A DNA stretch of 45,904 nucleotides, taken from assembly GCA_902558495.1 (NCBI GenBank), contig CACEEB010000006.1:1-45904 (forward strand), read 5' to 3'. The position numbers were made by a program, and so were the translations under genes. Source of the stretch: an uncultured OM43 clade bacterium. Its GTDB lineage: Bacteria > Pseudomonadota > Gammaproteobacteria > Burkholderiales > Methylophilaceae. Shown here one piece after another: positions 29,884 through 41,423 of the stretch (its first letter is position 1; every line of letters begins with the position of its first letter). The notes below the pieces were generated by a model that made no database searches, was not told the origin of the DNA, and saw only the letters and a program-made list of their open reading frames with translations.

Positions 29884-30696
29884 ATGAAGCCGTTAGATGA
29901 AATCAAACCTCAGCAGTCTTTGGAGCTCCTTAAGGAACTTCATATTCTCACTCGTGACGGAAAGATTAATCAAGATTCTAGAAGAAAGCTTAAACAGGTT
30001 TACCATCTATATCAATTTATCGAGCCCATATTAACAGAAGTATCTTGTGATGGCTTGCCATTTCATCTTATTGATCATGGATCAGGAAAATCTTATTTAG
30101 GCTTTATTTTGTATGATCTTTTTATCAAACTTACCCAAGGGCGTGTCACGAGTATTGAGATAAATGAAAAATTAGTAAACCAAGCAGAAGCATTAGCCAA
30201 AAAATTAGAATTTACGCGCATGGATTTTGTCCATAGTGATGTAGAAGGATCGCTAAACCATGTATCTGGTGATATAGATATCGTAACAGCCTTACATGCC
30301 TGTGATACAGCTACAGATGATGCTATTACTTTCGGCATAAAAAAGAATGCAAAGTGGATTATCGTTATACCATGTTGCCAAGCTGAAATTGCAAGGCATT
30401 TAAAAAAACAAAAGACTAAATCACTACATATGCCAATATCGGAATTATGGAGACATCCATTACATACTAGAGAGATTGGTAGTCACTTGACCAATGTTTT
30501 GAGGTGTCTTCAATTAGAATCACAGGGTTATCAAGTAACCGTAACTGAACTTGTGGGTTGGGAGCATTCCATGAAGAATGAAATAATCATTGCTAAGTTT
30601 ATAGGGCAAAAAAATAATAAATCAAAATCAAGAATTAAAAATATATTAGATGAATTTCAGCTCCAAGAGTTACAATCAAAATTTCTTTGCGAATAA
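29884..30696 (+). CDS. SAM-dependent methyltransferase, Methyltransf_32-like
   Basis: 'FHLIDHGSGKSYLGFILYDL', 'IVTALHACDTATDDAI', 'WIIVIPCCQAE' typical of this family. Confidence 0.8.
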   Translation: MKPLDEIKPQQSLELLKELHILTRDGKINQDSRRKLKQVYHLYQFIEPILTEVSCDGLPFHLIDHGSGKSYLGFILYDLFIKLTQGRVTSIEINEKLVNQAEALAKKLEFTRMDFVHSDVEGSLNHVSGDIDIVTALHACDTATDDAITFGIKKNAKWIIVIPCCQAEIARHLKKQKTKSLHMPISELWRHPLHTREIGSHLTNVLRCLQLESQGYQVTVTELVGWEHSMKNEIIIAKFIGQKNNKSKSRIKNILDEFQLQELQSKFLCE

Positions 30697-30709
30697 AAGA
30701 TATTAAGTT

Positions 30710-33700
30710 TTGACGAAGAACATTGTTATTAAAGATATAGATTACCCATCTGATTTACCAGTCAGCGAACGCGTTGATGATATAAAAAAAACTATTCTAG
30801 CCCATCAAGTCATAATCATATGTGGAGAAACTGGTTCGGGTAAAACAACCCAACTTCCAAAGATATGTCTAGATGTAGGTTTGGGTAAACAAAAAATGAT
30901 TGGGCATACTCAGCCGAGAAGAATTGCAGCTAGATCAGTTGCAGGAAGAATTGCTGACGAACTTAATACACCATTGGGAGAAACGGTAGGCTACAAAATT
31001 AGATTTATGGATCGGGTCACTAAGACCACCTCGATTAAAGTCATGACTGACGGTATTCTTTTGGCCGAGACACAAAATGATCCAATGCTAAGTCAGTATG
31101 ATGCAATTATTATTGATGAGGCCCATGAACGAAGTCTAAATATTGATTTTCTCTTAGGGTATCTAAGTAATCTATTGCGAAAAAGGCGAGACCTAAAGAT
31201 TATAATTACGAGTGCCACTATTGACGTGGATAAATTTTCTCAACACTTTGATGGTGCCCCAATTATAAAAGTTTCAGGTCGTACATTTCCTGTGGATATT
31301 ATTTATAGTCCTTTACAAAAAATTACTGATGATTCAAATGAATCATTAGAGGATGCTATTTTAAGAACTATCAATGAATTAGTCGGAAATTCAGGAGATA
31401 TTCTAGTATTTCTGCCTGGTGAACGAGATATTCATGACTGTAAAAAGTTTCTAGGTGAAAAGCTCATTGGTAAGTTTGAAGTATTGCCTCTATTTTCTCG
31501 ATTACCTATAAATGAGCAGCAAAAAATATTTAAACCTGGTGGTATACGTCGAGTTATTTTAGCAACTAATATAGCTGAAACCTCATTAACAGTGCCCCGC
31601 ATAAAGTTTGTTATTGATGCCGGTCTTGCAAGAGTGGTTCGTTATAGCCCCAAGTTAAAAATAGAGCAGCTATTAATTGAGAAAATTTCTAAAGCTTCGG
31701 CTAATCAAAGATCAGGTCGTTGTGGAAGAATTGCTCCTGGTATTTGTGTAAGGCTTTTTGATGAGGAGGACTTTGAAGCCAGACCAGAATTTACAGATCC
31801 TGAAATTCTCCGATCCTCACTTGCTTCAGTGATATTAAAGATGGCTGCTTTAAAATTGGGTCCCGTAGATAAGTTTCCTTTTATTCAATCTCCTTCTTAT
31901 CGTTTTATTCAGGATGGTTATCATCTTCTGCAAGAATTAGGAGCTGTTGATATGGAGAATAAAATTTTACCGTTAGGAATAAGGTTATCTAAATTGCCTA
32001 TCGATCCTTCATTAGGAAGAATACTTTTGGAATCTAAAAAAGAGAATTGCGTGCAGGAGGCTTTGATCATTATTAGTGCTCTAAGTGTTTCTGATCCTCG
32101 AGAAAGACCGTTAGATAAGGCGGAACAAGCTGATAAGGCCCATCAATTTTTTCATGACTCAGACTCAGGGTTTAATATTTTCTTGAAGCTTTGGAAGCAG
32201 TTTAGTGTTGAAACAAAAAAAGTTACCAATAAATCTCTCCGGCATTTTACACAAAAATATTTTTTATCATTTAATCGAATTAAAGAATGGCATGAGCTGC
32301 ATCGTCAGCTTAAACAAATTGCCGATGAATTAAAATTTAATATTAGTTCCACTGAGGCCACATATGAACAGATTCATCGTGCCTTACTTTCAGGCCTATT
32401 AGGAAATATTGGTTTTAAGGATATAGATGGACCAATATATTCCGGGGGGAGGGGTATTAAGTTTTTAATTGGGCCACGATTATTTAGGAATAAAAATTTT
32501 AAGTGGATTATGGCAGCAGAAATTATTGACACAGGCAGGCTTTATGCTCAATGTGTGGCAAAAATTGATGTACGTTGGATTGAAAGCTTGGCTATACATC
32601 TCCTTGAATATGAGTATAGCAACCCAAGGTGGAATACAAAATTAAGCCGGGTTGATGCAACTGAAAAATCACTGCTGTATGGCTTGGTAGTAAACCCAGG
32701 AAAAACAGTACATTTTGGAGGAATAGATCCGGACCAATCTAGAAAGATTTTTATAAGACAAGGATTGGTAGAGCAAGGTTATGAAAGTAATGGATTATTT
32801 TGGAAGCATAACTTAAAACTAATCCAAGAAATTGAGATGCTTGAACATAAAACAAGAAGACAGGATATTTTAATTAACGATGATGTTTTATATCAATTTT
32901 ACGATGAGCGTATAGATGAAAAAATTGTAAATGGCGCAGGTTTTGAAAGTTGGAGAAAGGAAAAGGAAAAAAATAATTCTGAATATTTATTCTTAACCAA
33001 AACATTCTTGATGCAACGTGAGGCCCTACAAGTTGATGAGATTCAATATCCAGAAAAAAAATCTTTACAGCATCTTGAGTTGCATTTTCGCTATCACTTT
33101 CAACCAGGTCACCCTAGAGATGGTTTATCTGTAGAGATTCCACTGAGTGGCATCAGCCAAATTAAATCAGAAGATTTAGCTTGGCTAGTTCCTGGAATGA
33201 TTAGGGAGAAGGTCACTTTCCTTATTAAAAATTTGCCGAAGAACCTTAGAGGTCAATGTGGACATTTACAGGAGGCAGTTACTGAGTTTTTAACAGGCGC
33301 AAATAATGAGGAAGAATTTTCTGAGGTTTTTACAAAATTTATTCGACAAAAAACTAATTCAAAATTTAGACTTACTGAGAAAAGTTTAAAAAATTTACCT
33401 GAGCACCTGATGGTGAACTATATCATTGTAGATGAAAATAATATTCCTCTCGATGAGGGAAGAGACTTATTACTCTTACAGAAAAAAAACAAAGACAAGG
33501 TGGTGGAGGTATTAGAAGATATTAGCTTTGGCATTGAGCAAATGGAAATAAAGTATTGGCCAAAACTAAAAACTATTCCAGATAAGGTTGAGAAAAAAAT
33601 AAACAATACCGTTATCGTCGGATACCCAGCTCTGGTTGACAAGGAGTCGCATGTAGATCTTTTTGTGGCAGATGATAAAGCAGAGGCAGATTATTTACAT

Positions 33701-34405
33701 CAGGAGGGCATTAAAAGACTAATAAAGATTCAATTACAGGAGAAAATAAAATATATTAAAAAAAATCCACCACGTTTTGAAGAATTTGGCATGTTACTTC
33801 ACTCGCATATTAGCCCTGAAGATTTGAAGAATAATTTTATTGATGTCGTTTTTAATGAAATTGTAGACAGCGAGGCAAGCAATATAAAATCCCAAAATGC
33901 TTTTGATACTTTGACTATTAATAGTCGTAAATCGTTTTCAGATCTAAGTCACGACCTTTCTAGCGCCCTGACAGAAATTGCAAAAAACTACAGCGCTTAT
34001 CAAAAAGCTAAGGCAAATATAAAATATTTGCCAAAAACCACTCTGGAGGATTTAAGTGAGCAATTAGATATACTTCTACCTCCTTATGAGAGACCACTTT
34101 TTTTATTTGAACAATTAAAACATATTCCTAGGTATTTAAATGCCATGACCATAAGGCTCAAAAAATTTTCAATGAAGGAAGACCAGGATCAGGCTCATAT
34201 GCGAGAGATTAACCGATTAAGAGATAAATGGATTGAGAAGGTAGTTGAATATGTGGAAGCTGGGGAGGCAGTGCCGGAAAATTTTATTGACTTTCAATGG
34301 GCATTACAGGAATTAAGAGTCTCACTTTTTGCACAAGAACTAAAGACTAGCTATCCCATTTCGATTAAACGAATGGATAAACGCTGGATGGAATTGGTAG
34401 ACTAA
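30710..34405 (+). CDS. hrpA: ATP-dependent RNA helicase HrpA (DEAH box), TTG start
   Basis: 'CGETGSGKTTQLPKI', 'HTQPRRIAARSVAGRIADEL', 'IIDEAHERSLNIDFLLGYL', 'TSATID', 'NIAETSLTVP', 'NQRSGRCGR'; 1231 aa. Confidence 0.95.
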   Translation: MTKNIVIKDIDYPSDLPVSERVDDIKKTILAHQVIIICGETGSGKTTQLPKICLDVGLGKQKMIGHTQPRRIAARSVAGRIADELNTPLGETVGYKIRFMDRVTKTTSIKVMTDGILLAETQNDPMLSQYDAIIIDEAHERSLNIDFLLGYLSNLLRKRRDLKIIITSATIDVDKFSQHFDGAPIIKVSGRTFPVDIIYSPLQKITDDSNESLEDAILRTINELVGNSGDILVFLPGERDIHDCKKFLGEKLIGKFEVLPLFSRLPINEQQKIFKPGGIRRVILATNIAETSLTVPRIKFVIDAGLARVVRYSPKLKIEQLLIEKISKASANQRSGRCGRIAPGICVRLFDEEDFEARPEFTDPEILRSSLASVILKMAALKLGPVDKFPFIQSPSYRFIQDGYHLLQELGAVDMENKILPLGIRLSKLPIDPSLGRILLESKKENCVQEALIIISALSVSDPRERPLDKAEQADKAHQFFHDSDSGFNIFLKLWKQFSVETKKVTNKSLRHFTQKYFLSFNRIKEWHELHRQLKQIADELKFNISSTEATYEQIHRALLSGLLGNIGFKDIDGPIYSGGRGIKFLIGPRLFRNKNFKWIMAAEIIDTGRLYAQCVAKIDVRWIESLAIHLLEYEYSNPRWNTKLSRVDATEKSLLYGLVVNPGKTVHFGGIDPDQSRKIFIRQGLVEQGYESNGLFWKHNLKLIQEIEMLEHKTRRQDILINDDVLYQFYDERIDEKIVNGAGFESWRKEKEKNNSEYLFLTKTFLMQREALQVDEIQYPEKKSLQHLELHFRYHFQPGHPRDGLSVEIPLSGISQIKSEDLAWLVPGMIREKVTFLIKNLPKNLRGQCGHLQEAVTEFLTGANNEEEFSEVFTKFIRQKTNSKFRLTEKSLKNLPEHLMVNYIIVDENNIPLDEGRDLLLLQKKNKDKVVEVLEDISFGIEQMEIKYWPKLKTIPDKVEKKINNTVIVGYPALVDKESHVDLFVADDKAEADYLHQEGIKRLIKIQLQEKIKYIKKNPPRFEEFGMLLHSHISPEDLKNNFIDVVFNEIVDSEASNIKSQNAFDTLTINSRKSFSDLSHDLSSALTEIAKNYSAYQKAKANIKYLPKTTLEDLSEQLDILLPPYERPLFLFEQLKHIPRYLNAMTIRLKKFSMKEDQDQAHMREINRLRDKWIEKVVEYVEAGEAVPENFIDFQWALQELRVSLFAQELKTSYPISIKRMDKRWMELVD

Positions 34406-34410
34406 GCAGT

Positions 34411-35229
34411 ATGACTTCACCAAAAAAAATTATTAGTAAGTTATTTGGCTATCATAATTCCCCTTCCTTTAATGAGCTTCAACAAGTTCCTGTAGAGATA
34501 AGTGAGCGTAATGGCATTCGTTCGTTGCATATTGGTACCGACACAACACAAAGCTCAATGAATATTAAAGACCCTTACTACCTTGAGCTTAATTACACAA
34601 AGGCAATGGCTCTAAGCATGCTGTTTAGCCCAGCTCCAGAAAATATTTTAATTATTGGTCTTGGTGGTGGATCAATGCCAAAGTTTTATTTTAAGCATTG
34701 TCAAAAATGCAGTATCACCGTCCTTGAGGTGCATCAACAAGTAATAAGTGCAGCATATACCTACTTTGAATTACCGAATGATTCAAGATTAAATGTAGTG
34801 AAGGGAGATGGCATAAGTTACATGGTTGATAACAATGCAATATATGATATTTTGCTATCAGATGCTTTTGACGAGTATGGAATACCAGACGTATTTACTA
34901 CAGAAGAATATTTCTCGTTATGTAAAAGTAGACTTAGTGAACGAGGTATTTTTATTATTAATCTTTGGGGGTCAGACACCAATACTCCATCTTATATAAA
35001 TAAAATTAAAAAAATTTTTAACAACTTAGTACTTTCTGTTCCATCTGGTAATCCAGGAAATATGATTGTCATGGCATTTAAAAATACCCCAAATGAAGTT
35101 CGAATCTCAGAATTAAAAGATAAAATTAAATTACTAGAAAAAAAGATTGGGCTTGAATTGATGGTATATTTCAACCGTCTGATTGAAAGTAACACCTCTA
35201 TTGATGCACACCGATTAAAATTTATATAA
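34411..35229 (+). CDS. Spermidine synthase (SpeE)-like protein
   Basis: 'ILIIGLGGGSMPKFYFKH', 'VLEVHQQVISAAYTYFEL', 'DILLSDAFDEYGIPDVFTTEEYFSLCKSRL'; no N-terminal tetramerisation-type region. Confidence 0.8.
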   Translation: MTSPKKIISKLFGYHNSPSFNELQQVPVEISERNGIRSLHIGTDTTQSSMNIKDPYYLELNYTKAMALSMLFSPAPENILIIGLGGGSMPKFYFKHCQKCSITVLEVHQQVISAAYTYFELPNDSRLNVVKGDGISYMVDNNAIYDILLSDAFDEYGIPDVFTTEEYFSLCKSRLSERGIFIINLWGSDTNTPSYINKIKKIFNNLVLSVPSGNPGNMIVMAFKNTPNEVRISELKDKIKLLEKKIGLELMVYFNRLIESNTSIDAHRLKFI

Positions 35230-35237
35230 GGCATATT

Positions 35238-36380
35238 TTGAAAAATCATTATTTTGCAAGTTGTCCACGAGGATTAGAAGATATTCTCCAGAAGGAATTA
35301 TTAGTTATTAATGCATCTGATTTTGAAAAAGTGGATGGTGGTATTCTTTTTACTGGAAATCATGAGGTATTGTACAAAGCAAATATCTCAAGCCGAGTTG
35401 CCACCAGAATAATGTATTTGGTTAAAAAGGGTGTTTATGAAAATGAAGAAGATATATTTAAAGCTGCACTTGATATAAATTGGAGCTCATTGTTTGAGGT
35501 AAATAAGACCATTAAGGTATCAACTACTGCCATCAAATGCCCTTTAAAAAGTGTAGATTTTATGACATTAAGAATTAAAGATGCCATTTGTGATTTTTTT
35601 AGAAAAAAATTTGGAAAGAGGCCTAGTGTAGAGGTTCGAGAACCAGATATTAAGGTACATTTATTCCTTGAAAGAAATAATTTTTCATTATATTTAGATG
35701 CATCAGGAAACCCACTTTATCAGCGTGGTTTTAGAGCAGCTAGTGTGGAGGCACCTATCAAAGAAAATCTGGCTGCAGGGATAATTGAGTTATCTGGCTG
35801 GAAGCCAGGTCAAGCCTTTCTTGATCCTATGTGTGGCAGCGGTACATTTCTAATTGAAGCCGCATTGATTGCCACCAATCAGGCACCAGGTTTGAGGCGT
35901 GATTTTGGTTTTATGGCATGGAAAAACTTTGACAAAGCACTTTTTAAAAATATCAAAAAATCTTATCAGAATGCAATTATTCAGAAAGATTTTTTGAGGA
36001 TTTACGGTTCTGATAAAGATTTACGCGCAATACGCGTGAGTAAAAAAAATCTTGTGCTAGCCGGATTTGAAGATTGTATTCAACTCGCATGTAAGCAATT
36101 TAAAGAGATAAAGCCACCTCTTGACGAGGGAGTTTTGGTTACAAATCCTCCTTACGGAGAGAGAATTGGTGATGATGAAGAATTAGATAATGCTTATCCA
36201 GACTGGGCAAGAACTTTGAAACAATCTTTTGCTGGCTGGCGTACTTATTTTTTAACAAATGACTTTAGAATGCCAAAATTGATGCGCTTAGCACCCAGCA
36301 AAAAGACACCGTTATTTAATGGTGCCCTTGATTGCCGATTATTCGAAATTAAGATGGTTGCTGGAAGCAATCGAAAGTAA
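35238..36380 (+). CDS. rlmL: RlmL-type 23S rRNA (guanine-N2) methyltransferase with THUMP domain, TTG start
   Basis: 'FASCPRGLEDILQKEL', 'LYLDASGNPLYQRGFR', 'FLDPMCGSGTFLIEAALIA', 'VTNPPYGERIGDDEEL'. Confidence 0.85.
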   Translation: MKNHYFASCPRGLEDILQKELLVINASDFEKVDGGILFTGNHEVLYKANISSRVATRIMYLVKKGVYENEEDIFKAALDINWSSLFEVNKTIKVSTTAIKCPLKSVDFMTLRIKDAICDFFRKKFGKRPSVEVREPDIKVHLFLERNNFSLYLDASGNPLYQRGFRAASVEAPIKENLAAGIIELSGWKPGQAFLDPMCGSGTFLIEAALIATNQAPGLRRDFGFMAWKNFDKALFKNIKKSYQNAIIQKDFLRIYGSDKDLRAIRVSKKNLVLAGFEDCIQLACKQFKEIKPPLDEGVLVTNPPYGERIGDDEELDNAYPDWARTLKQSFAGWRTYFLTNDFRMPKLMRLAPSKKTPLFNGALDCRLFEIKMVAGSNRK

Positions 36381-36884
36381 TTAATTTATAGCGCTTAATG
36401 CACTAGCGTAATCTGGCTCTTCAGTAATTTCTGGAGCTAATTCACTATAAATCACCTTATTATGCTCATCTAGAATAACAACTGCTCTGGTTGTTAGGCC
36501 TTGAAGACTTGTATCTTTAATAGCAACACCATAACTATTAGCAAATCCCGATATATCTCTAAAGGCTGATAAAGTCTCTATATTTTCAACTCCCTCTGCA
36601 CCACAAAATCTTTTTTGGGCAAATGGTAAATCTGCTGAAATACATAACACTACAGTATTATCAAGATTCGATACTTCATCATTAAATCTTTTTACAGATA
36701 ATGCGCAGGTAGGAGTATCAATGCTTGGAAAAATATTTAAGATTTTAATTTTACCCTCATAATTGGATAGATTCACGTTTTCTCTTTTGTCATTAGCTAG
36801 GCTAAAATCAGGTGCTGTTGAACCAGGAGAAGGAAAATTACCCCCAATAGAAACTGGATCACCTTTTAATGTAACTTGACTCAT
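36381..36884 (-). CDS. tpx: Thiol peroxidase
   Basis: 'VTLKGDPVSIGGNFPSPGSTAPDFSL', peroxidatic 'SIDTPTCALSVKRFN', resolving 'RFCGAEGVENIETLS'. Confidence 0.95.
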   Translation of the reverse strand: MSQVTLKGDPVSIGGNFPSPGSTAPDFSLANDKRENVNLSNYEGKIKILNIFPSIDTPTCALSVKRFNDEVSNLDNTVVLCISADLPFAQKRFCGAEGVENIETLSAFRDISGFANSYGVAIKDTSLQGLTTRAVVILDEHNKVIYSELAPEITEEPDYASALSAIN

Positions 36885-36963
36885 AAATTTCTCCTTTAAA
36901 ATTTTTAAAAAAAATGCTAATTACAATCATTCTACCAAAGCTTCTCAGGTAAAATAATTTATT

Positions 36964-39900
36964 ATGTCGGATTCTTTACAATCGCAATTTATTCATCTTC
37001 GTTGTCATAGCGAATACTCTATTTCAGATGGGATAGTCAGGATACCTGATTATGTAAAAAAAGCTTTAGAAACAAATATGCCAGCCATAGGATTAACTGA
37101 TCTTAGTAATTTGTTTGGAGCAGTTAAGTTCTTCAAGTCAGCAGTCGCTGCTGGAATAAAACCCATATTTGGAGCGGATGTGTGGATTGAAAATGATGCT
37201 AGTTCTGAGCAGCCTCATAAGATGTTATTACTTTGTCAAAACCAACAAGGTTTCACCAATCTCTCAGAGTTACTTTCAAAAGCTTACTTAGAAAATCAAG
37301 TGCGTGGTATGCCAATGATTAAAAAAAGTTGGATTTTTGAATCTCACGAAGGATTAATTGTGTTGTCAGGATCCTTACATGGAAGTATTGGAAAACTTCT
37401 TGATCAAAATAAAATCCCTGAGGCTAGAGAGGAATTATTGCTTTGGAAGAAAATTTTTCAGGATCGTTTTTATCTTGAAGTACAACGTTATGGTGATGAT
37501 TTGTTGAGAAAAAGAGAAAATCAATACATAGAAAAAGCTACTTTTCTAGCAGCTGAGAATAAAGTACCTATAGTGGCTACTCACCCAATCCAATTTATGG
37601 CTAATGATGACTTTAATGCACATGAATCAAAAACATGTATTGCTGATGGTTATATGCTTGCTGACAAAAGAAGACCAAAAAACTATACAAAAGAGCAATA
37701 TTTTAAAACTCCAGAACAAATGTTGAATTTATTTAATGACATTCCATCAGCAACACAGAACTCAGTTGAAATTGCCAAGCGTTGCAATTTTGAATTTGAA
37801 TTAGGAAAAATATTTCTACCAGACTTTCCCATTCCAGATGGAACTAATATAGAAGATTATTTGTTAATTGAATCAAAAAAAGGCTTAGATGAAAGGCTGG
37901 ATAGTTTATTTACTAATCAAAAAGAAAAAGAAGAACAGGTTCCAAGATACTTAGATCGATTAAATTTTGAGGTAAAAGTTATAAATAAAATGGGTTATGC
38001 TGGTTATTTCCTTATTGTTGCCGATTTTATAAACTGGTCAAAATCAAATAATATACCTGTTGGTCCAGGTAGGGGCTCTGGTGCTGGATCTGTAGTTGCA
38101 TATAGCCTTGGTATAACCGATTTAGATCCACTTGCCTATAATTTACTTTTCGAACGTTTTTTAAATCCTGACCGAATATCCATGCCTGACTTTGATATTG
38201 ATTTTTGTCAGGAGGGTAGGGATAAGGTTATTGATTACGTAAAGAAAAAATATGGTTCTGATTCTGTTTCACAGATTGCAACTTTTGGAACGATGGCTGC
38301 CAAAGCTGTTCTTAGAGATGTGGGAAGGGTGCTTGATCTTCCATATAATTTTGTTGACACAATTGCAAAGTTGGTTCCTATGGAGCTGGGAATTACCCTT
38401 AAAGATGCGATAGATAAAGAACCTCAAATTAAGGATCGTATAAAAAAAGAAGAAGAAGTAAAAGAGCTTTTCGATTTAGCTTTAAAGCTTGAAGGTCTTG
38501 TGAGGAACGTCAGTATGCACGCTGGGGGAGTTCTTATTGCTCCAACTAAAATATCAGCTTTCTCTCCCATATATTGTCAGCCAGGTGCTGAGGGAATCGT
38601 TAGTCAGTTTGATAAAGATGATGTCGAGGCTGTTGGATTGGTGAAGTTTGATTTCTTGGGATTAAGAACGCTCACGATTGTTGATATGGCACTCGAAAAT
38701 GCTAATTATATTAGAGCAAAGGGAGGGCAAGAACCATTAAAGCTTGATACTTTGCCTATAAACGATAAACCCACCTTCGATTTATTAAAGCAATCGAATA
38801 CAACAGCAGTCTTTCAATTAGAGTCAAGAGGAATGAAAGATATGCTTCGACAAGCAAGACCAGATTGTTTTGAAGATATTATTGCTCTGGTTGCATTATA
38901 TAGGCCTGGACCTATGGATTTGATACCAGATTTTTGTAAAAGAAAACATGGGCAACAACAAGTCCAATATCCGCACCCTGCAACAGAAAATATTTTGAAA
39001 GAAACATATGGAATTGCAGTTTATCAAGAACAAGTTATGCAAATCGCCCAAGTAGTTGCTGGTTATACTTTGGGTGGTGCCGATCTTTTGAGGCGTGCTA
39101 TGGGTAAGAAAAAGGTCGAAGAAATGGATGCACAAAGAGCAACCTTTATTGAAGGAGCTCAAAAACATGAATTAAATCAAAAGCAAGCAACTGAATTGTT
39201 TGATTTATTAGAAAAATTTGCAGGGTACGGATTCAACAAATCTCACGCTGCAGCTTATGCAATGATTGCATATCAAACGGGATATCTCAAAGCGCATTAT
39301 CCTTCAGCTTTTATTGCAGCTTCAATGTCTGCTGATATGAATAATACTGACAACATACATATGTTATTCGATGATTGTGCCCTAAATAAAATTACCTTAT
39401 TACCTCCAAATATTAATGAGAGTGATTATAAATTTACCCCCTTGGATCAAAACCGAATTTTATATGGACTTGGAGCTATCAAAGGTACGGGATTGTCAGC
39501 AATTGATATTATTCTTGAGGAAAGAAAAAGTAATGGCCCATTTAAATCGTTATTCGATTTTGCATCAAGGTTAGATTTACGCAAGGTAAATCGTAAGGCT
39601 TTTGAATCCTTAATTCGTGCAGGTGCATTTGATCAGATTCACCCCAATAGAGCCTCCTTATTAGCAAGTGTGAATCTTGCCATTACTAAGGCAGAGCAAG
39701 GACATGCACATCAAGGGCAAAATGCACTGTTTGAAGAATTTGAAACTTCAGAGATTCCTTTGATTGACTCAGATATTTGGGAAGAGCGAAAGCAATTGGC
39801 AGAAGAGAAAATTGCTCTTGGCTTTTATTTCAGTAACCATCCATTTAAGTTTTATGAAAAAATGATAAGAGAGTTTGTGCCTAACAGATTATCAGAGCTA

Positions 39901-40428
39901 AAACCAAGAGAATCTCCTTATCTCATAGCAGGCATTATTTCTGTCATACGTATGAGAATGACCTCAAGAGGAAAAATTGCAATTATCACCTTAGATGACG
40001 GTGCAGGACGGATTGATGTAGTTGTTGGCAACAAAATTTTGACAGAGGTTTATGATTTAATAAAAGAGGATAAACTTTTAGTTGTTGAGGGTAGAGTGAG
40101 TCATGACGATTTTACAGGAGGTAATCGTATTAGCGCGATTAAAGTTAACGACCTTTTAACCATTCAAAGTTCTAAAGCAGCATTTTTGTTCATATCACTA
40201 AGAGAATCTTCAGATGGATCAAAGCTTAAAGAGCTGTTAAAACCCTATTGTAATGGAGCTTTTGATAATAATCTAAGTAAGTGCAAGGTTAAGGTAGAGT
40301 ATACAAACCATTCCGGAAAAGTCGATTTACTTCTTGGTCCTGATTGGGAGGTTACACTGCACGAAGAATTAATACTGGGTTTATCTAAAACGTTTCATGA
40401 TGATAACGTGAAAATAATTTATAATTAA
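36964..40428 (+). CDS. dnaE: DNA polymerase III alpha subunit
   Basis: PHP N-terminus 'FIHLRCHSEYSISDG', 'PVGPGRGSGAGSVVAYSLGITDLDPL', 'PDFDIDFCQEGRDKVIDYV', 'YGFNKSHAAAYAMIAYQTGYLKAHY'. Confidence 0.97.
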   Translation: MSDSLQSQFIHLRCHSEYSISDGIVRIPDYVKKALETNMPAIGLTDLSNLFGAVKFFKSAVAAGIKPIFGADVWIENDASSEQPHKMLLLCQNQQGFTNLSELLSKAYLENQVRGMPMIKKSWIFESHEGLIVLSGSLHGSIGKLLDQNKIPEAREELLLWKKIFQDRFYLEVQRYGDDLLRKRENQYIEKATFLAAENKVPIVATHPIQFMANDDFNAHESKTCIADGYMLADKRRPKNYTKEQYFKTPEQMLNLFNDIPSATQNSVEIAKRCNFEFELGKIFLPDFPIPDGTNIEDYLLIESKKGLDERLDSLFTNQKEKEEQVPRYLDRLNFEVKVINKMGYAGYFLIVADFINWSKSNNIPVGPGRGSGAGSVVAYSLGITDLDPLAYNLLFERFLNPDRISMPDFDIDFCQEGRDKVIDYVKKKYGSDSVSQIATFGTMAAKAVLRDVGRVLDLPYNFVDTIAKLVPMELGITLKDAIDKEPQIKDRIKKEEEVKELFDLALKLEGLVRNVSMHAGGVLIAPTKISAFSPIYCQPGAEGIVSQFDKDDVEAVGLVKFDFLGLRTLTIVDMALENANYIRAKGGQEPLKLDTLPINDKPTFDLLKQSNTTAVFQLESRGMKDMLRQARPDCFEDIIALVALYRPGPMDLIPDFCKRKHGQQQVQYPHPATENILKETYGIAVYQEQVMQIAQVVAGYTLGGADLLRRAMGKKKVEEMDAQRATFIEGAQKHELNQKQATELFDLLEKFAGYGFNKSHAAAYAMIAYQTGYLKAHYPSAFIAASMSADMNNTDNIHMLFDDCALNKITLLPPNINESDYKFTPLDQNRILYGLGAIKGTGLSAIDIILEERKSNGPFKSLFDFASRLDLRKVNRKAFESLIRAGAFDQIHPNRASLLASVNLAITKAEQGHAHQGQNALFEEFETSEIPLIDSDIWEERKQLAEEKIALGFYFSNHPFKFYEKMIREFVPNRLSELKPRESPYLIAGIISVIRMRMTSRGKIAIITLDDGAGRIDVVVGNKILTEVYDLIKEDKLLVVEGRVSHDDFTGGNRISAIKVNDLLTIQSSKAAFLFISLRESSDGSKLKELLKPYCNGAFDNNLSKCKVKVEYTNHSGKVDLLLGPDWEVTLHEELILGLSKTFHDDNVKIIYN

Positions 40429-40454
40429 CTTTTTGCTAAGATCATTTAATATTT

Positions 40455-41423
40455 ATGAAAAAAAGTTACTTGGAATTCGAAAAGTCGATTGAATCTTTAG
40501 AAACGAAAATTGCCAGCCTTAAGACAGCACATAGTGATCACCCTACACTGGATATTACTACCGAACTCAAACAACTAGAAGAAAAAGCAGATAAGTCTTT
40601 ACATGAAATCTACGATAATTTAACTGCATGGCAAGTATCCCTTGTAGCGAGGCACCCTCAGCGCCCATACACCCTCGATTATATTGAACATATATTTACT
40701 GATTTTGAAGAGCTACATGGTGATAGAGCATTTTCGGATGACCCAGCAATTGTAGGGGGTATTGCTTCTTTTGAGGGTAGATCAGTCATGGTAATTGGCC
40801 ACCAAAAAGGTAGGGATGTTAAAGATCGTCAGTATCGTAATTTTGGTATGCCAAGACCTGAGGGGTATCGTAAAGCTTTAAGACTCTATAAATTAGCAGA
40901 AAAATTTCAACTACCAATCATTACTTTAATAGATACACCAGGTGCATATCCTGGTATTGGAGCGGAGGAGCGTGGGCAGTCTGAGGCTATTGCAAGAAAT
41001 CTTTATGTAATGTCAGAGCTTAAAACTCCTATTTTAGGTGTTGTAATTGGAGAGGGTGGTTCTGGCGGAGCACTTGCATTGGGAGTGGTAGATCACCTAA
41101 TGATGTTACAACACTCTATATATTCTGTTATTTCTCCTGAGGGCTGTGCCTCTATATTGTGGAAGAAGCAAGAAAAATCATCTGAGGCTGCTGAAAAATT
41201 AGGAATAACAGCACAACGACTGAAAGAGCTAAATTTAACTGATAGCATTATTCCAGAACCTTTGGGTGGGGCTCAGCGTGATATTCCTCAGACAATGAGT
41301 AATGTTAAAACTGCTATCAAAAGAGAGCTTGATAAAATAGTGAAGCAACCGCTAGACATTTTGCTAGAGAGCAGATATTTAAAACTTATGAGTTATGGCC
41401 AAGTTGCAAAAAGTGGCAGCTAG
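40455..41423 (+). CDS. accA: Acetyl-CoA carboxylase carboxyltransferase alpha subunit
   Basis: '[40 protein letters not shown]', '[27 protein letters not shown]'. Confidence 0.97.
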   Translation: MKKSYLEFEKSIESLETKIASLKTAHSDHPTLDITTELKQLEEKADKSLHEIYDNLTAWQVSLVARHPQRPYTLDYIEHIFTDFEELHGDRAFSDDPAIVGGIASFEGRSVMVIGHQKGRDVKDRQYRNFGMPRPEGYRKALRLYKLAEKFQLPIITLIDTPGAYPGIGAEERGQSEAIARNLYVMSELKTPILGVVIGEGGSGGALALGVVDHLMMLQHSIYSVISPEGCASILWKKQEKSSEAAEKLGITAQRLKELNLTDSIIPEPLGGAQRDIPQTMSNVKTAIKRELDKIVKQPLDILLESRYLKLMSYGQVAKSGS